64,000 nucleotides of DNA from CAVZAB01 sp963773155 (GCA_963773155.1 CAVZAB010000022.1:1-64000); one strand, 5' to 3'; positions 18,018-26,998 are shown, numbered from the stretch's first letter. Numbers and translations: made by a program. The notes: generated by a model from the sequence alone, not told the origin.

Positions 18018-18628
18018 GGATAAAGCCTTTCCTTACGCCATTGCCCCTCGGCCGGATTGCGGATGAAGTGGAGACGATCATGCAAACGAAACGCTCCGTC
18101 CTGCCAGAATTCGATCGACGCCGGCTTGATTCGAAAGCCGCGCCAATAAGCTGGGCGGGGCACCTCGCCGAGGCCGAACTTGGCGGCATAATGGGCGACC
18201 GCCTTTTCGAGCGCGTAACGGCTTTCGAGCGGCCGCGATTGCTGGCTTGCCCAGGCGCCGATTCGGCTCTGCAATGGCCGGCTGGCAAAATAGGCATCGG
18301 ATTCGGCATCGCTGACCGTCGCGACCCCGCCGCGAAATCGTACCTGGCGGCGCAGCGACTTCCAGTGAAATACCGCCGCCGCCTGGCTGTTCTCGGCGAG
18401 TTCGCCGCCCTTGCAGCTCTCGGCATTGGTATAGAAGACGAAGCCGTCGGCATCGACGCCCTTCAAGAGCACCATACGCACGTTCGGCAAGCCGTCGGCC
18501 CCGCAGGTCGCCAGCGCCATGGCGGTGGGATCGTTGGGCTCCGACTTTTCCGCCTCCGCAAGCCAGGCTGAAAACAGCGAAAAAGGCTCTTCGGCTTCCA
18601 TGAAGTTACCGAGCGTTAATGGCTTCAA
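18014..18628 (-). CDS. pdxH: Pyridoxamine 5'-phosphate oxidase
   Basis: PdxH oxidises pyridoxine or pyridoxamine 5'-phosphate to the coenzyme pyridoxal 5'-phosphate using FMN. Its 204 residues match the family. Landmarks are VLLKGVDADGFVFYTNAES, the FMN/substrate segment WKSLRRQVRFRG, and the C-terminal YWRGFRIKPASIEFWQ plus LHDRLHF. It is the promoter-proximal gene of the minus-strand operon and is divergent from the lipoprotein gene across 54 nt. Confidence 0.96.
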   Translation of the reverse strand: MKPLTLGNFMEAEEPFSLFSAWLAEAEKSEPNDPTAMALATCGADGLPNVRMVLLKGVDADGFVFYTNAESCKGGELAENSQAAAVFHWKSLRRQVRFRGGVATVSDAESDAYFASRPLQSRIGAWASQQSRPLESRYALEKAVAHYAAKFGLGEVPRPAYWRGFRIKPASIEFWQDGAFRLHDRLHFIRNPAEGQWRKERLYP

Positions 18629-18682
18629 CGTTTAATCCTATCGTATCCGATTGGTCCCGGCACAGCCTTATATAGGACAATC

Positions 18683-19111
18683 ATGATCAACCCAAAGGCG
18701 CTCGCATGGCAGCATTTCCCAGCGCTTGCGCCTGGCCTCCTGCTGGCCCTCTCGCTTGGCGGCTGTGCAATGGCGATTCCGCCATTGTGGAGCGACAGCG
18801 AGCCGACTGGTGCGATCCGGCCGGCACCGCTGCTGGCCGAAACGCTGGCGCCCGCCGACCTCGAGCAGGCACAACCAGCGCTTGCCGCAGCGCTCGAGCC
18901 GGCCGCCGGTCAAACTCGGGTCGACTGGCATAATCCAGACTCGGCCAGTCGAGGGTCCTTTGTTCCGGTCGGCGCTGCCTACCAGGCCGGCGACCGACTC
19001 TGCCGGGCCTTTGCCGGCCAAGTCACGACCGCCGCCAGAACGGCACGGCTCGAGGGCCGAGCCTGTCGGGAGCCCGACGGCAATTGGACGCAACTCGCCG
19101 AAAATCCGTAG
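18683..19111 (+). CDS. Lipoprotein of the RT0821/Lpp0805 (17-kDa-antigen-like) surface protein family
   Basis: The 142-residue precursor has a lipobox LSLGGC with the modified Cys at residue 28. Its C-terminal half carries SRGSFVPVGAAYQAGDRLCRAF and GRACREPDGNW, typical of the alphaproteobacterial RT0821/Lpp0805 outer-membrane antigen family. It is probably anchored in the outer membrane; function is unknown. The 54-nt upstream spacer contains TTATATAGGACA, giving a TATATA -10-like element and AGGA about 6 nt before the ATG. It ends 2 nt from the convergent ald stop. Confidence 0.75.
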   Translation: MINPKALAWQHFPALAPGLLLALSLGGCAMAIPPLWSDSEPTGAIRPAPLLAETLAPADLEQAQPALAAALEPAAGQTRVDWHNPDSASRGSFVPVGAAYQAGDRLCRAFAGQVTTAARTARLEGRACREPDGNWTQLAENP

Positions 19112-19113
19112 CG

Positions 19114-20232
19114 TCAACCAGTCAGAAGCGTGTCGGCGTTGACATAGGCGAGGCCCTGGGCTTCAGCCACTGGACGGCAGGTGATCTTGCCGTTGTGGAC
19201 GTTGAGGCCGTTGCGCAGATGAACATCATCGCTCAGCGCTTGGCGCCAGCCCTTGTCGGCGATAGCCAAGGCGTAGGGCAGCGTCGCATTGTTGAGAGCG
19301 AAAGTCGACGTGCGCGAGACCGCTCCCGGCATATTGGCGACACAATAATGGACGATCCCGTCAATGACATAGGTCGGATCGGAATGCGTCGTGGGATGCG
19401 ATGTCTCGCAGCAACCGCCTTGGTCGATGGCGACGTCGACGATGACCGCGCCGGGCTTCATAGTCTTCAGCATGGCCCGGCTCACCAGTTTGGGCGCGGC
19501 AGCGCCGGGTACGAGCACGGTGCCGATCAGCAGATCGGCGCGCTTGACCAATTCCTCGATCGCCGAGCGGGTCGAATATATCGTTCGTACCCCGGTTCCA
19601 AACTGCGCTGAAAGCCGTCGTAGGGCTTCAGGGTTGCGGTCGACGACGACGACATTGGCGCCCATGCCGAGGGCGATCGTCGCGGCATGGGTGCCGGAAA
19701 CCCCGCCCCCCAGAATGATGACTTCGGCCGCCGGCACGCCCGGCACGCCGCCGAGCAGGATGCCGCGGCCGCCGGCCGCCTTTTCCAGGGCGTGGGCGCC
19801 GACCTGCGGTGCAAGTCTGCCGGCGACCTCCGACATCGGCGTCAGCAGTGGCAACCCGCCGCTCGGCGAGGTAACGGTCTCATAGGCGATGCAGGTTGCT
19901 CCGCTCGCCATCAAATCGCGGGTCTGTTCGGGATCGGGAGCCAGATGAAGATAGGTGTAAAGGATCTGTCCTCGCCGAAGCCGCTTACGTTCTGAGGCCT
20001 GCGGCTCCTTGACTTTGACGATCATGTCGGCCTCGGCGAATATGCGGTCGGCATGTTCGACCAGTTCGGCACCGACGCCGGCATATTCGCCGTCCGAGAG
20101 ACCGGATCCGAGACCGGCACCACGCTCGACAAGCACCTTGTGGCCGTGATGAATCAGTTCGGCGACTGAGGATGGGGTCAAGCCGACCCGATATTCATGG
20201 TCCTTGATTTCCTTGGGCACCCCGACGCGCAT
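19114..20232 (-). CDS. ald: Alanine dehydrogenase
   Basis: Ald interconverts L-alanine and pyruvate plus ammonia with NAD, linking nitrogen and carbon catabolism. The 372 residues match the family. Landmarks are MRVGVPKEIKDHEYRVGLTP at the start, the NAD-binding GGGVSGTHAATIALGMGA (about 175-192) and KPGAVIVDVAIDQGG. GGAG precedes the ATG by about 8 nt. The divergent lrp-type regulator 104 nt away probably controls it in response to an amino acid, as AldR/Lrp proteins do elsewhere. Confidence 0.96.
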   Translation of the reverse strand: MRVGVPKEIKDHEYRVGLTPSSVAELIHHGHKVLVERGAGLGSGLSDGEYAGVGAELVEHADRIFAEADMIVKVKEPQASERKRLRRGQILYTYLHLAPDPEQTRDLMASGATCIAYETVTSPSGGLPLLTPMSEVAGRLAPQVGAHALEKAAGGRGILLGGVPGVPAAEVIILGGGVSGTHAATIALGMGANVVVVDRNPEALRRLSAQFGTGVRTIYSTRSAIEELVKRADLLIGTVLVPGAAAPKLVSRAMLKTMKPGAVIVDVAIDQGGCCETSHPTTHSDPTYVIDGIVHYCVANMPGAVSRTSTFALNNATLPYALAIADKGWRQALSDDVHLRNGLNVHNGKITCRPVAEAQGLAYVNADTLLTG

Positions 20233-20295
20233 GAATCATCTCCGCTCGTATCCCGTTTAGTCTGGCTCTTTCGCGACGCAATTTCATAGCGGATA

Positions 20296-20323
20296 TTGAC
20301 GGATAAATCTCGATTGTTAGAAT
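20296..20323 (+). promoter_or_regulatory. Candidate sigma-70-like promoter of the lrp-type gene
   Basis: TTGACG (20296-20301) and TAGAAT (20318-20323) are separated by 16 nt in the ald/lrp divergent spacer. Transcription would begin near 20330, only about 7 nt before the ATG at 20337. This fits the lack of a ribosome binding site and suggests a nearly leaderless mRNA. It is a pattern match only. Confidence 0.4.
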
Positions 20324-20336
20324 ATTTCAGCGCAAA

Positions 20337-20843
20337 ATGACCATTAAACGCCCAAATATTCGAGATTTGCGGGGCGCTCGCAATGACCCCTTCGATGAAC
20401 GCGACCGGAAAATCCTGCGCGAACTTATGCGCGACGCCCGGTTAACCAATGCTGAACTCGCCGAACGAGTTAATCTGTCAGCTTCCGCCTGCCTGCGCCG
20501 CGTCAGCCAGCTGCGCGAGGCCGGGGTAATCCGCGACTATGTGATGCTGATGGACCCGGCCAGGGCCGGGCTGCCGGGCGTGGCCTTTGTTCTCGTCACC
20601 CTTGACCAGCAGGGCCGCGCCGCCCTCGACGCCTTCGAACAGGCGAGCGGGCTGCAACCCGAGATCCTCGAGGTCTATTTGCTGGCCGGTTCGGCGGACT
20701 ATCTGGTCCGTGTCGCCTATCGGGACACCGCCGATTTCGAGAGGATCCATACCGAAATTCTCACCCAATTGCCGGGCGTCGCCCGGCTGCAGACGACCTT
20801 GACTTTGCGGACCGTGAAGAAAACGACCGCCCTGCCGATCTAG
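20337..20843 (+). CDS. Lrp/AsnC family transcriptional regulator
   Basis: The 168-residue protein has an N-terminal winged HTH (about 20-75: DRKILRELMRDARLTNAELA and NLSASACLRRVSQLREAG). A C-terminal RAM/AsnC effector domain follows (about 80-160), including EVYLLAGSADYLVRV. Such proteins form octamers and sense amino acids. Divergent placement next to ald suggests it regulates alanine dehydrogenase and itself. The leader appears very short. Confidence 0.92.
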   Translation: MTIKRPNIRDLRGARNDPFDERDRKILRELMRDARLTNAELAERVNLSASACLRRVSQLREAGVIRDYVMLMDPARAGLPGVAFVLVTLDQQGRAALDAFEQASGLQPEILEVYLLAGSADYLVRVAYRDTADFERIHTEILTQLPGVARLQTTLTLRTVKKTTALPI

Positions 20844-20908
20844 CCGCGCCCGGCAAGGTTCGTGCTATAAGGACAAATTCGAACCACCGCCCCGCAAGAA
20901 GGCGCGTT

Positions 20909-21166
20909 ATGGACGAGGGCCCGATGCCGGACGAAGATCTTGCCGCCATGCCGTTCGAGCAGGCTCTGACCGAGCTCGAAACCATCGTCACCCGGCTGGA
21001 GCGCGGCGACGTGACGCTTGAGGAATTTGTCAGCATCTACGAACGCGGCGAGGCGCTCAAGAAACATTGCGATGCCCTGTTGAAAAATGCCGAGATGCGG
21101 ATCGAGAAGATCGCGCTTGGCGCCGGCGGTCAGCCGCGCGGCACCGAGCCCCTCGACATTGGCTAA
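20909..21166 (+). CDS. xseB: Exodeoxyribonuclease VII small subunit
   Basis: This 85-residue protein matches XseB: MPFEQALTELETIVTRLERG, then DVTLEEFVSIYERGEALKKH. It forms long helices that pack on XseA to make the single-strand-specific nuclease. In many Hyphomicrobiales dxs follows xseB before tlyA; here tlyA follows after 61 nt and dxs is missing. The large subunit gene is outside the window. Confidence 0.94.
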   Translation: MDEGPMPDEDLAAMPFEQALTELETIVTRLERGDVTLEEFVSIYERGEALKKHCDALLKNAEMRIEKIALGAGGQPRGTEPLDIG

Positions 21167-21227
21167 GCCCGGCCGGCGGCGTTAGCCGGTTCTCGACGAA
21201 AACGACAAATGCCGCTAAACCGGGCCT

Positions 21228-21959
21228 ATGCCAGCTTCCTCGCAACGTATCGACCTTGCTCTTGTCCAACGCGGCCTGTTCGAAAGCCGGTCGAGGGCAC
21301 AGGAGGCGATTGCGGCCGGCCTGGTCTTCGCCGACGGCGTCAAGATAGGCAAGACTTCGGCGCGAATTGCCGTCGACGCTGTCCTGAGCGCCGAGCCCGC
21401 GCATCCCTTCGTGTCGCGTGGTGGTGTGAAACTTGCCGCGGCGCTTGCGCATTTCAACCTCGCGGTTGACGCTCGCATCTGTCTCGACGTCGGGGCTTCG
21501 ACCGGCGGCTTCACCGATGTTCTGTTGAGGGCCGGCGCTGACCAAGTCTATGCCCTCGACATCGGCCATGGCCAGCTCCACCCGAGCCTGGCTCTTGCCC
21601 GGGTCATGCGGCTTGAAGGGACGGATGCGCGCAGCCTCACACCAGCCTTGTTCAAAGCACCGCCGCAAGTGATCGTTTGCGACGTCAGTTTCATTTCATT
21701 GAGCCTGGTCCTGCCTGCGGTGACGGCGATCGCCGCGGCCAAAGCCGATCTGATCGCGCTGGTCAAGCCGCAGTTCGAGGCCGGGCGCCGCCACCTCAAG
21801 AAAGGGATTGTGCGGGACGCCGCGGTGCATGATGCAGTTTGCCGGCGCATCGAAACCCTAGTCGACGGGCTCGGCTGGCAGGTCCGCGGCACGATCGAAT
21901 TGCCCCTTCTCGGCGGCGGCGGCAATCGCGAATTTCTGCTCGGCGCCACCCGTGGGTGA
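21228..21959 (+). CDS. tlyA: TlyA family rRNA 2'-O-methyltransferase (hemolysin A-like)
   Basis: The 243-residue protein has an N-terminal S4 RNA-binding domain (residues 5-65, RIDLALVQRGLFESRSRAQE). An FtsJ-like methyltransferase fold follows: LDVGASTGGFTDVLL (SAM-binding), CDVSFISLSLVLPA and LIALVKPQFE. TlyA proteins methylate ribose of 16S/23S rRNA and affect capreomycin sensitivity; the haemolysin label is historical. Its stop overlaps the next methyltransferase start by 8 nt. Confidence 0.93.
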   Translation: MPASSQRIDLALVQRGLFESRSRAQEAIAAGLVFADGVKIGKTSARIAVDAVLSAEPAHPFVSRGGVKLAAALAHFNLAVDARICLDVGASTGGFTDVLLRAGADQVYALDIGHGQLHPSLALARVMRLEGTDARSLTPALFKAPPQVIVCDVSFISLSLVLPAVTAIAAAKADLIALVKPQFEAGRRHLKKGIVRDAAVHDAVCRRIETLVDGLGWQVRGTIELPLLGGGGNREFLLGATRG

Positions 21960-23235
21960 ACCCGGTGAGCGTGTCCGATTGGCGATTGAACGGATCGGCC
22001 GGCGCGGCGAGGGCCTGGCCCGCTGGCGCGACACGGGGATTGCGGTTCCGCATGCCCTTGCTGGAGAAACGGTCATTGCCGAGATCAGCGGCGAGCAAGT
22101 TCGGCTCGTCGAAATTGTTCATGCTAGTCCCGATCGCATCGCTGCCATCTGTCCGTTCTTTGGCCGTTGCGGTGGCTGCGCCGTCCAGACGCTCGGCCCC
22201 GGCGCCTACGCCGCCTGGAAGGCTGGCCTCGTCCGCACCGCTGTTCTCGCCGCAGGCCTCGAGGCCGACATTGCGCCGATGGTCGACGCCTGGGGCGAAG
22301 GACGGCGGCGGGCGAGTTTTCATGGCCGCCGCGGCGACGACGGCATAATGCGGGTCGGTTTCATGGAGGCGCGCAGCCATGCCATCGTCGATATCGATCG
22401 TTGCCCGATCCTCGCGCCCTCGATGGCTGGGGCGCTGGCGGCCGCGCGGCGCCTGGCCCATGGCCTGGCCGGCCTGCACAAGCCGCTCGATTTTCTGGTT
22501 ACCGCGACGCCGAGCGGCCTCGATGTCGACATGCACGGCTGCGGCCGTCTGCCTATGGCCTTAATCGACCGGCTCGCGCAAGCGGCTGGTCAGCTCGATC
22601 TTGCCCGTCTGTCCAATCACGGCGAGACGCTGGTGTTGCGCCGCGAGCCTTTTATCGTCGTGGCTGGCCATCGTCTCCTTCTGCCGCCTGGCAGTTTCCT
22701 GCAGGCCACGCGCCTCGGCGAGGAAACCCTAGCCAGGCTGGCGCTCGAAAGCCTGGCCGGCAGCCGGCGGGTCATCGATCTGTTCTGTGGGGTCGGCACC
22801 TTCGCGCTGCGCCTCGCCGAAGTGGCGCAGGTTCATGCGGTCGACCTCAATCAACCGGCGTTGGCGGCCCTGCAGAGTGCCTATGGCGCGATGGCGGGCG
22901 CGCGGCATCTGACCGTCGAAGGGCGCGACTTATTTCGCCAGCCGGTCGATGCGGCCGAACTCGGGCGCTATGATGGCGCCATTTTCGATCCGCCGCGGGC
23001 TGGCGCGCAGGCTCAGGCCGAGCAGCTGGCAAAATCCGGCTTGCCGGTCGTTGTCGCCGTCTCGTGCAATCCGACAAGCTTCGCGCGCGACGCCCGCCTT
23101 CTTGTCGATGCCGGCTATCGCATCGAGCGGATCGTACCGATCGATCAATTCCGCTTCTCGGCGCATGTCGAGATTATCGCCGAATTCCGCCGTGCCGCCC
23201 GCAAGAAGATGCGGCGAGCGCCGCTTTTGGGCTGA
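21952..23235 (+). CDS. Class I SAM-dependent RNA m5U methyltransferase (TrmA/RlmCD-like)
   Basis: The 427-residue protein begins with a short TRAM-like segment. It has Fe-S cysteines in CPFFGRCGGC (residues about 66-75), SAM motif DLFCGVGTFALRLA (about 277-290), DPPRAG (about 346) and the catalytic Cys in SCNPTSFARD (about 372-381). The family makes 5-methyluridine in 23S rRNA or tRNA; which site is methylated cannot be told. It is the second RNA methyltransferase in a row after tlyA, overlapping it, so the two probably act in ribosome maturation. Confidence 0.92.
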   Translation: MGEPGERVRLAIERIGRRGEGLARWRDTGIAVPHALAGETVIAEISGEQVRLVEIVHASPDRIAAICPFFGRCGGCAVQTLGPGAYAAWKAGLVRTAVLAAGLEADIAPMVDAWGEGRRRASFHGRRGDDGIMRVGFMEARSHAIVDIDRCPILAPSMAGALAAARRLAHGLAGLHKPLDFLVTATPSGLDVDMHGCGRLPMALIDRLAQAAGQLDLARLSNHGETLVLRREPFIVVAGHRLLLPPGSFLQATRLGEETLARLALESLAGSRRVIDLFCGVGTFALRLAEVAQVHAVDLNQPALAALQSAYGAMAGARHLTVEGRDLFRQPVDAAELGRYDGAIFDPPRAGAQAQAEQLAKSGLPVVVAVSCNPTSFARDARLLVDAGYRIERIVPIDQFRFSAHVEIIAEFRRAARKKMRRAPLLG

Positions 23236-23244
23236 GGGTCGGCC

Positions 23245-24657
23245 ATGACTTCGTCTCCTCATTTTCTCGCCGAATTGCGGGCCATTTGCGGCGCCAGTCA
23301 CGTCATAGTCGGCGCGCCGGACATGGCACCGTTTCTGGCCGAGCGGCGCGATCTCTATCACGGCCGCGCCTTGGCGGTGGTGGCGCCCGGTGCGCCGGCC
23401 GAGATCGCCGCGATCCTTCGCAGCTGTCACGTCCACGCGGTCCCCGTGGTGCCGCAGGGCGGCAACACCGGGCTCGTTGGCGGCCAGATACCCGACCAAT
23501 CGGGCCGCGCCATTGTCCTGTCGTTGACACGGCTCGCACGGCTCCGCGAAATCGATCTTGGCTCCAATACGATGGTCGTCGAATCCGGTATGACGCTGGC
23601 AGCTGTGCAGCAGGCCGCCGCCGATCATGATCGCTTGTTCCCGCTCTCGCTCGCCTCGGAAGGCACCTGCACGATCGGCGGCAATCTTGCCACCAATGCC
23701 GGCGGCAGTACGGTGCTGCATTACGGCAATGCCCGCGATCTCGTGCTCGGCCTCGAGGTCGTGCTGGCCGATGGGCGGATCCTGGCCAATCTCAACAAGG
23801 TCAAGAAGGACAATACCGGCTACGATCTCAAGCACCTGTTCATGGGGTCGGAAGGGACCCTCGGCATCATTACCGCCGCTGTCCTCAAGTTGTTTCCGCG
23901 GCCGGCGGCAAGCTCGACCATTCTGGTCGCTCTCGACACGCCGCAGAGAGCGCTGCAGCTGCTTGGCCTTGCACAATCGATATCCGGCGACGCCCTAGTG
24001 AGTTTCGAGCTGATGCCGCGCATTGGTATCGATTTCGTGCTTCGTCATGCCGCGGCGCTGCGCGACCCCTTCGCCTGTCGGCATGCCTGGTATGTGCTTG
24101 TCGAGATGATCGGCCCGTCCAACGATGATCTTGCCGTGACCAGAGATAGGCTCATGGAAACCGGCCTCGCGGCGGGCGTGATCGAGGATGCCGTGGTCGC
24201 GACTTCGCTCGCGCAAAGTCGCGACCTGTGGAGCCTGCGCGAGAGATTGTCCGAGGTTCAGCGGCTGGAAGGTGGTTCAATCAAGCACGATATCAGTCTG
24301 CCGATTGCCAAAGTGCCAGCCTTCATCGAAGCGGCAAGCGGCGCGCTGGTTGAGGCGGTGCCCGGAGGCCGCGTCGTCGCCTTTGGGCATCTTGGCGACG
24401 GCAATCTCCATTTCAACCTGTCGCAGCCGCTCGGCATGGCGAAGGCTGAATTTCTCACCCGGCAACCCGACGTCAACCAGATCGTCCATGCCATGGTTGT
24501 GGCCTATGGCGGTTCAATTGCCGCCGAACACGGGATCGGCCAATTGAAGCGCGACCTGCTCGCCGCGGTGAAGGACCCGGTCGCGCTTGACGTCATGCGC
24601 GCGATCAAGCAGGCACTGGATCCGCAAGGGATCCTCAACCCCGGCAAAGTCCTGTAA
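23245..24657 (+). CDS. FAD-binding D-2-hydroxyacid dehydrogenase (D-2-hydroxyglutarate/D-lactate/glycolate oxidase GlcD-like)
   Basis: The 470-residue protein has a PCMH-type FAD-binding N-terminal domain (VVPQGGNTGLVGGQ, about 68-81; GGNLATNAGG). Its FAD-oxidase C-terminal domain has GHLGDGNLHFN (about 380) and EHGIGQLKRD (about 428), where His and Glu side chains handle the substrate. This is the D-2-hydroxyglutarate dehydrogenase branch, but D-lactate or glycolate cannot be excluded. It starts 9 nt after the RNA methyltransferase and probably shares its transcript, though no functional link is evident. Confidence 0.9.
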   Translation: MTSSPHFLAELRAICGASHVIVGAPDMAPFLAERRDLYHGRALAVVAPGAPAEIAAILRSCHVHAVPVVPQGGNTGLVGGQIPDQSGRAIVLSLTRLARLREIDLGSNTMVVESGMTLAAVQQAAADHDRLFPLSLASEGTCTIGGNLATNAGGSTVLHYGNARDLVLGLEVVLADGRILANLNKVKKDNTGYDLKHLFMGSEGTLGIITAAVLKLFPRPAASSTILVALDTPQRALQLLGLAQSISGDALVSFELMPRIGIDFVLRHAAALRDPFACRHAWYVLVEMIGPSNDDLAVTRDRLMETGLAAGVIEDAVVATSLAQSRDLWSLRERLSEVQRLEGGSIKHDISLPIAKVPAFIEAASGALVEAVPGGRVVAFGHLGDGNLHFNLSQPLGMAKAEFLTRQPDVNQIVHAMVVAYGGSIAAEHGIGQLKRDLLAAVKDPVALDVMRAIKQALDPQGILNPGKVL

Positions 24658-24711
24658 ATCGTCGTTTAGCGCCAATTTGAACGGTGTCCAGAAGAAAATC
24701 TTTACAAGGAA

Positions 24712-25344
24712 GTGAAACACTCGATTTCCAAACCAGCAACGGCGCCCTGGCGCGGAATTGAGGCCATGCAAGGCGATAGCGACTTTTCGAGCCGTCAGGG
24801 ATTTGGTGCCACGCCGTCTTCGGGCCTTGTTGCGACGGCCAATTACGTCAATCCCCTGTCTGGTCTCGCCAATGACTACCTCAATGGATTCAACGAGATA
24901 ATCACGCTAATCGAAATGCTGCCGGAAATGCCCGACTTGGTTGCCGACATCCAGGCCTGGCGGCCGAAGAGCTACCGGGCATATTTCGAAGACCAGGCCC
25001 ATCCGGCCGCCAAGGCTGCGCAAATCGCCTACGACCGGATGAATCCGAAATTGCAGCAAGACTTCGAGGCCGTGATCGCCGAACTCGATCGGCTGGCCAC
25101 CGGCACGGTCGCGGCCATCCGCCACCAGCTTAAGCAGGGCAAGGCGCCCGCGCTCACCGATTTGTGCGCGCGCGCCGGCCAGGCGATGCGCAAGATTCTG
25201 AAACTGGCCACCAACATGGTCAATTACGCCAGCCCACGCGAGCGCGAGGACGAGGACACGCGGGCCCGTCGCATTGCCGCAATGCGCGCCGTTCTGGCGA
25301 ACCAATCGGCCCAGGCCGCAGTGCACGCCGGCTCCGGCCGCTGA
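24712..25344 (+). CDS. Hypothetical helical protein
   Basis: I do not recognise this 210-residue protein. The first 40 residues are low in structure (Ser/Gly/Pro rich). Residues 45-190 appear helical, with NEIITLIEMLPEMPDLVADI and IAELDRLATGTVAAIRHQLK. There is no signal peptide or transmembrane segment, and the C-terminus is Arg/Ala rich. It begins with GTG at 24712 preceded very closely by AAGGAA; an ATG at 24766 is an alternative start. It lies 54 nt after the dehydrogenase and ends convergent to the SDR gene. Confidence 0.6.
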   Translation: MKHSISKPATAPWRGIEAMQGDSDFSSRQGFGATPSSGLVATANYVNPLSGLANDYLNGFNEIITLIEMLPEMPDLVADIQAWRPKSYRAYFEDQAHPAAKAAQIAYDRMNPKLQQDFEAVIAELDRLATGTVAAIRHQLKQGKAPALTDLCARAGQAMRKILKLATNMVNYASPREREDEDTRARRIAAMRAVLANQSAQAAVHAGSGR

Positions 25345-25364
25345 GGCGCGTTTCGGCGCTGCCC

Positions 25365-26234
25365 TTATTCAGTTTTCGCGGCAAGGCTTACCGGCGGTTT
25401 CGATTGATCGGGAACGAAGAAATCCGGCGTCAGGGCCACGCCGCTGTCGACCCGATACTGGTCGAAGTCGCGCCAGCCGTTCTCGTGGAGAAAGCTGTCG
25501 TCGATAAGGAACCTGCCCGTGAAGGTTTCGGCCGGCTTCGAAAACACGAGATGGGCGGCATCTGCCATGATTTGCGGCTTGCGCGAGGCCCGCACCACCG
25601 TTTCGCCGCCGAGCAGGTTGCGAATTGCCGCGGTGGCTATTGTCGTGCGCGGCCATAGCGCGTTGACGGCAATGCGGCGTTGGCGCAATTCGCCAGCGAG
25701 CCCTAGCACAGCGAGACTCATGCCGAATTTCGCCATGGCATAGCCGGTATGCGGCGCAAACCATTTCTCCTGCAAGTCGAGCGGCGGTGAAATCGTGAGA
25801 ATGTGCGGATTAATCGATTTTTCCAAATAGGGGACAGCCAATTTGGAGACCAGGAAAGTCGCGCGAGCATTGACCGCGTGCATCAGGTCGAAGCGCTTCA
25901 TCGGGGTCGCCTGGCTGTCGGCCAGATGGATGGCGCTGGCATTGTTGACGACAATATCGAGCGAACCGAAACGCCGGACGGTGGCGGCCAGCGCCTGCGC
26001 CACGGCGTCTTCCTCGCGCACGTCGACGACGAGGGCGAGCGCTTTGCCGCCCGCCGCCTCGATCGCCTCGGCTGCCGAATGGATCGTACCCTCCAATTTG
26101 GGATGCGGATCGATCGTCTTTGCGGCGACCACGACATTGGCGCCGTCGCGGGCCGCGCGAAGCCCGATCGCAAGCCCAATTCCCCGAGAAGCGCCGGTGA
26201 TAAAAACCGTCCGTCCGGCCAGCGAATGCGCCAA
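25365..26234 (-). CDS. SDR family oxidoreductase (HSDL2-like)
   Basis: The 289-residue short-chain dehydrogenase has TGASRGIGLAIGLRAARDGA (cofactor binding, 14-33), NNASA (about 103) and catalytic YAMAK. The long insert KTIDPHPKLEGTIHSAAEAI and a C-terminal FLIDDSFLHENG tail resemble the HSDL2-like group linked to fatty-acid metabolism. It starts 11 nt after the enoyl-CoA hydratase stop on the same strand, so acyl-CoA dehydrogenase, hydratase and this protein form an apparent operon. Confidence 0.88.
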   Translation of the reverse strand: MAHSLAGRTVFITGASRGIGLAIGLRAARDGANVVVAAKTIDPHPKLEGTIHSAAEAIEAAGGKALALVVDVREEDAVAQALAATVRRFGSLDIVVNNASAIHLADSQATPMKRFDLMHAVNARATFLVSKLAVPYLEKSINPHILTISPPLDLQEKWFAPHTGYAMAKFGMSLAVLGLAGELRQRRIAVNALWPRTTIATAAIRNLLGGETVVRASRKPQIMADAAHLVFSKPAETFTGRFLIDDSFLHENGWRDFDQYRVDSGVALTPDFFVPDQSKPPVSLAAKTE

Positions 26235-26245
26235 CTACCCCTCCG

Positions 26246-26998
26246 CTATTTCGACCGACGCCGGTTCTTGAAACCGGCGAAGGCGGCCTGCGCCTCCGGT
26301 GATCGCAGCGCCCGCGCGAAGGCCTCCGCCTCGGCGTCCATTTGGGCCGCGAGGCGGGCCGTGTCGGCGCGCATCAATCGGCGCGTGGCCCGCAGAGCGG
26401 CGCGCGGCTTTGCCGCGAGCCGCTCGGCCTGCCGCCGTGCGAAGGCGATCAGCTCATCGGCTACGACTATGCGGCTGACAAGGCCCTGGGCGTGCGCCTC
26501 TGCGGCATCGAAGAACTCGCCGAGGAGCAGCCATTCCGCCGCCTTGCCGAGCCCGAAACGCTGCGGCACCAGCAGCGAGGACGCCGCTTCGGGCACCAGA
26601 CCGAGATCGACGAAGGGCATGCGAAACTCGGCCGTCGGTGCCGCATAAACGAGATCGCAATGCAGGCACATGGTGGTGCCGACGCCGACGGCCGCACCCT
26701 CCACTGCCGCGACGATCGGTGTCTCGCAGAAGGCGAGGGCCTTGATGAAGCGGAAGGCAGGATTGGACGCAAACCGCTCCGCCAACTCGATGAAATCCGC
26801 GACATCGTGACCGGCGCTGAACGCGCCGCCCGATCCGTTGACCAGGATCGCACCAACGGTCTCGTCCTGGCTGGCTGAGGTCAGGGCGTCGGTCAGCGTC
26901 TGATACATAGCCCCGGTCAGCGCGTTGCGCTTGGCCGGCCGGGCCAATGTCAGCTGCAGCACGCCGTCATGCCGGTCGACCACGACGTCGCCGCTCAT
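26246..26998 (-). CDS. Enoyl-CoA hydratase/isomerase (crotonase) family protein
   Basis: The 250-residue crotonase-fold protein has the oxyanion-hole segments GGAFSAGHDVADF (about 59-71) and EGAAVGVGTTMCLHCDLVYA (about 104-123). A Glu is present in LGLVPEAASS, near the usual catalytic position. It probably hydrates or isomerises an enoyl-CoA in beta-oxidation of an unknown acid. It lies 16 nt downstream of the acyl-CoA dehydrogenase gene, which would supply the enoyl-CoA. Confidence 0.9.
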   Translation of the reverse strand: MSGDVVVDRHDGVLQLTLARPAKRNALTGAMYQTLTDALTSASQDETVGAILVNGSGGAFSAGHDVADFIELAERFASNPAFRFIKALAFCETPIVAAVEGAAVGVGTTMCLHCDLVYAAPTAEFRMPFVDLGLVPEAASSLLVPQRFGLGKAAEWLLLGEFFDAAEAHAQGLVSRIVVADELIAFARRQAERLAAKPRAALRATRRLMRADTARLAAQMDAEAEAFARALRSPEAQAAFAGFKNRRRSK

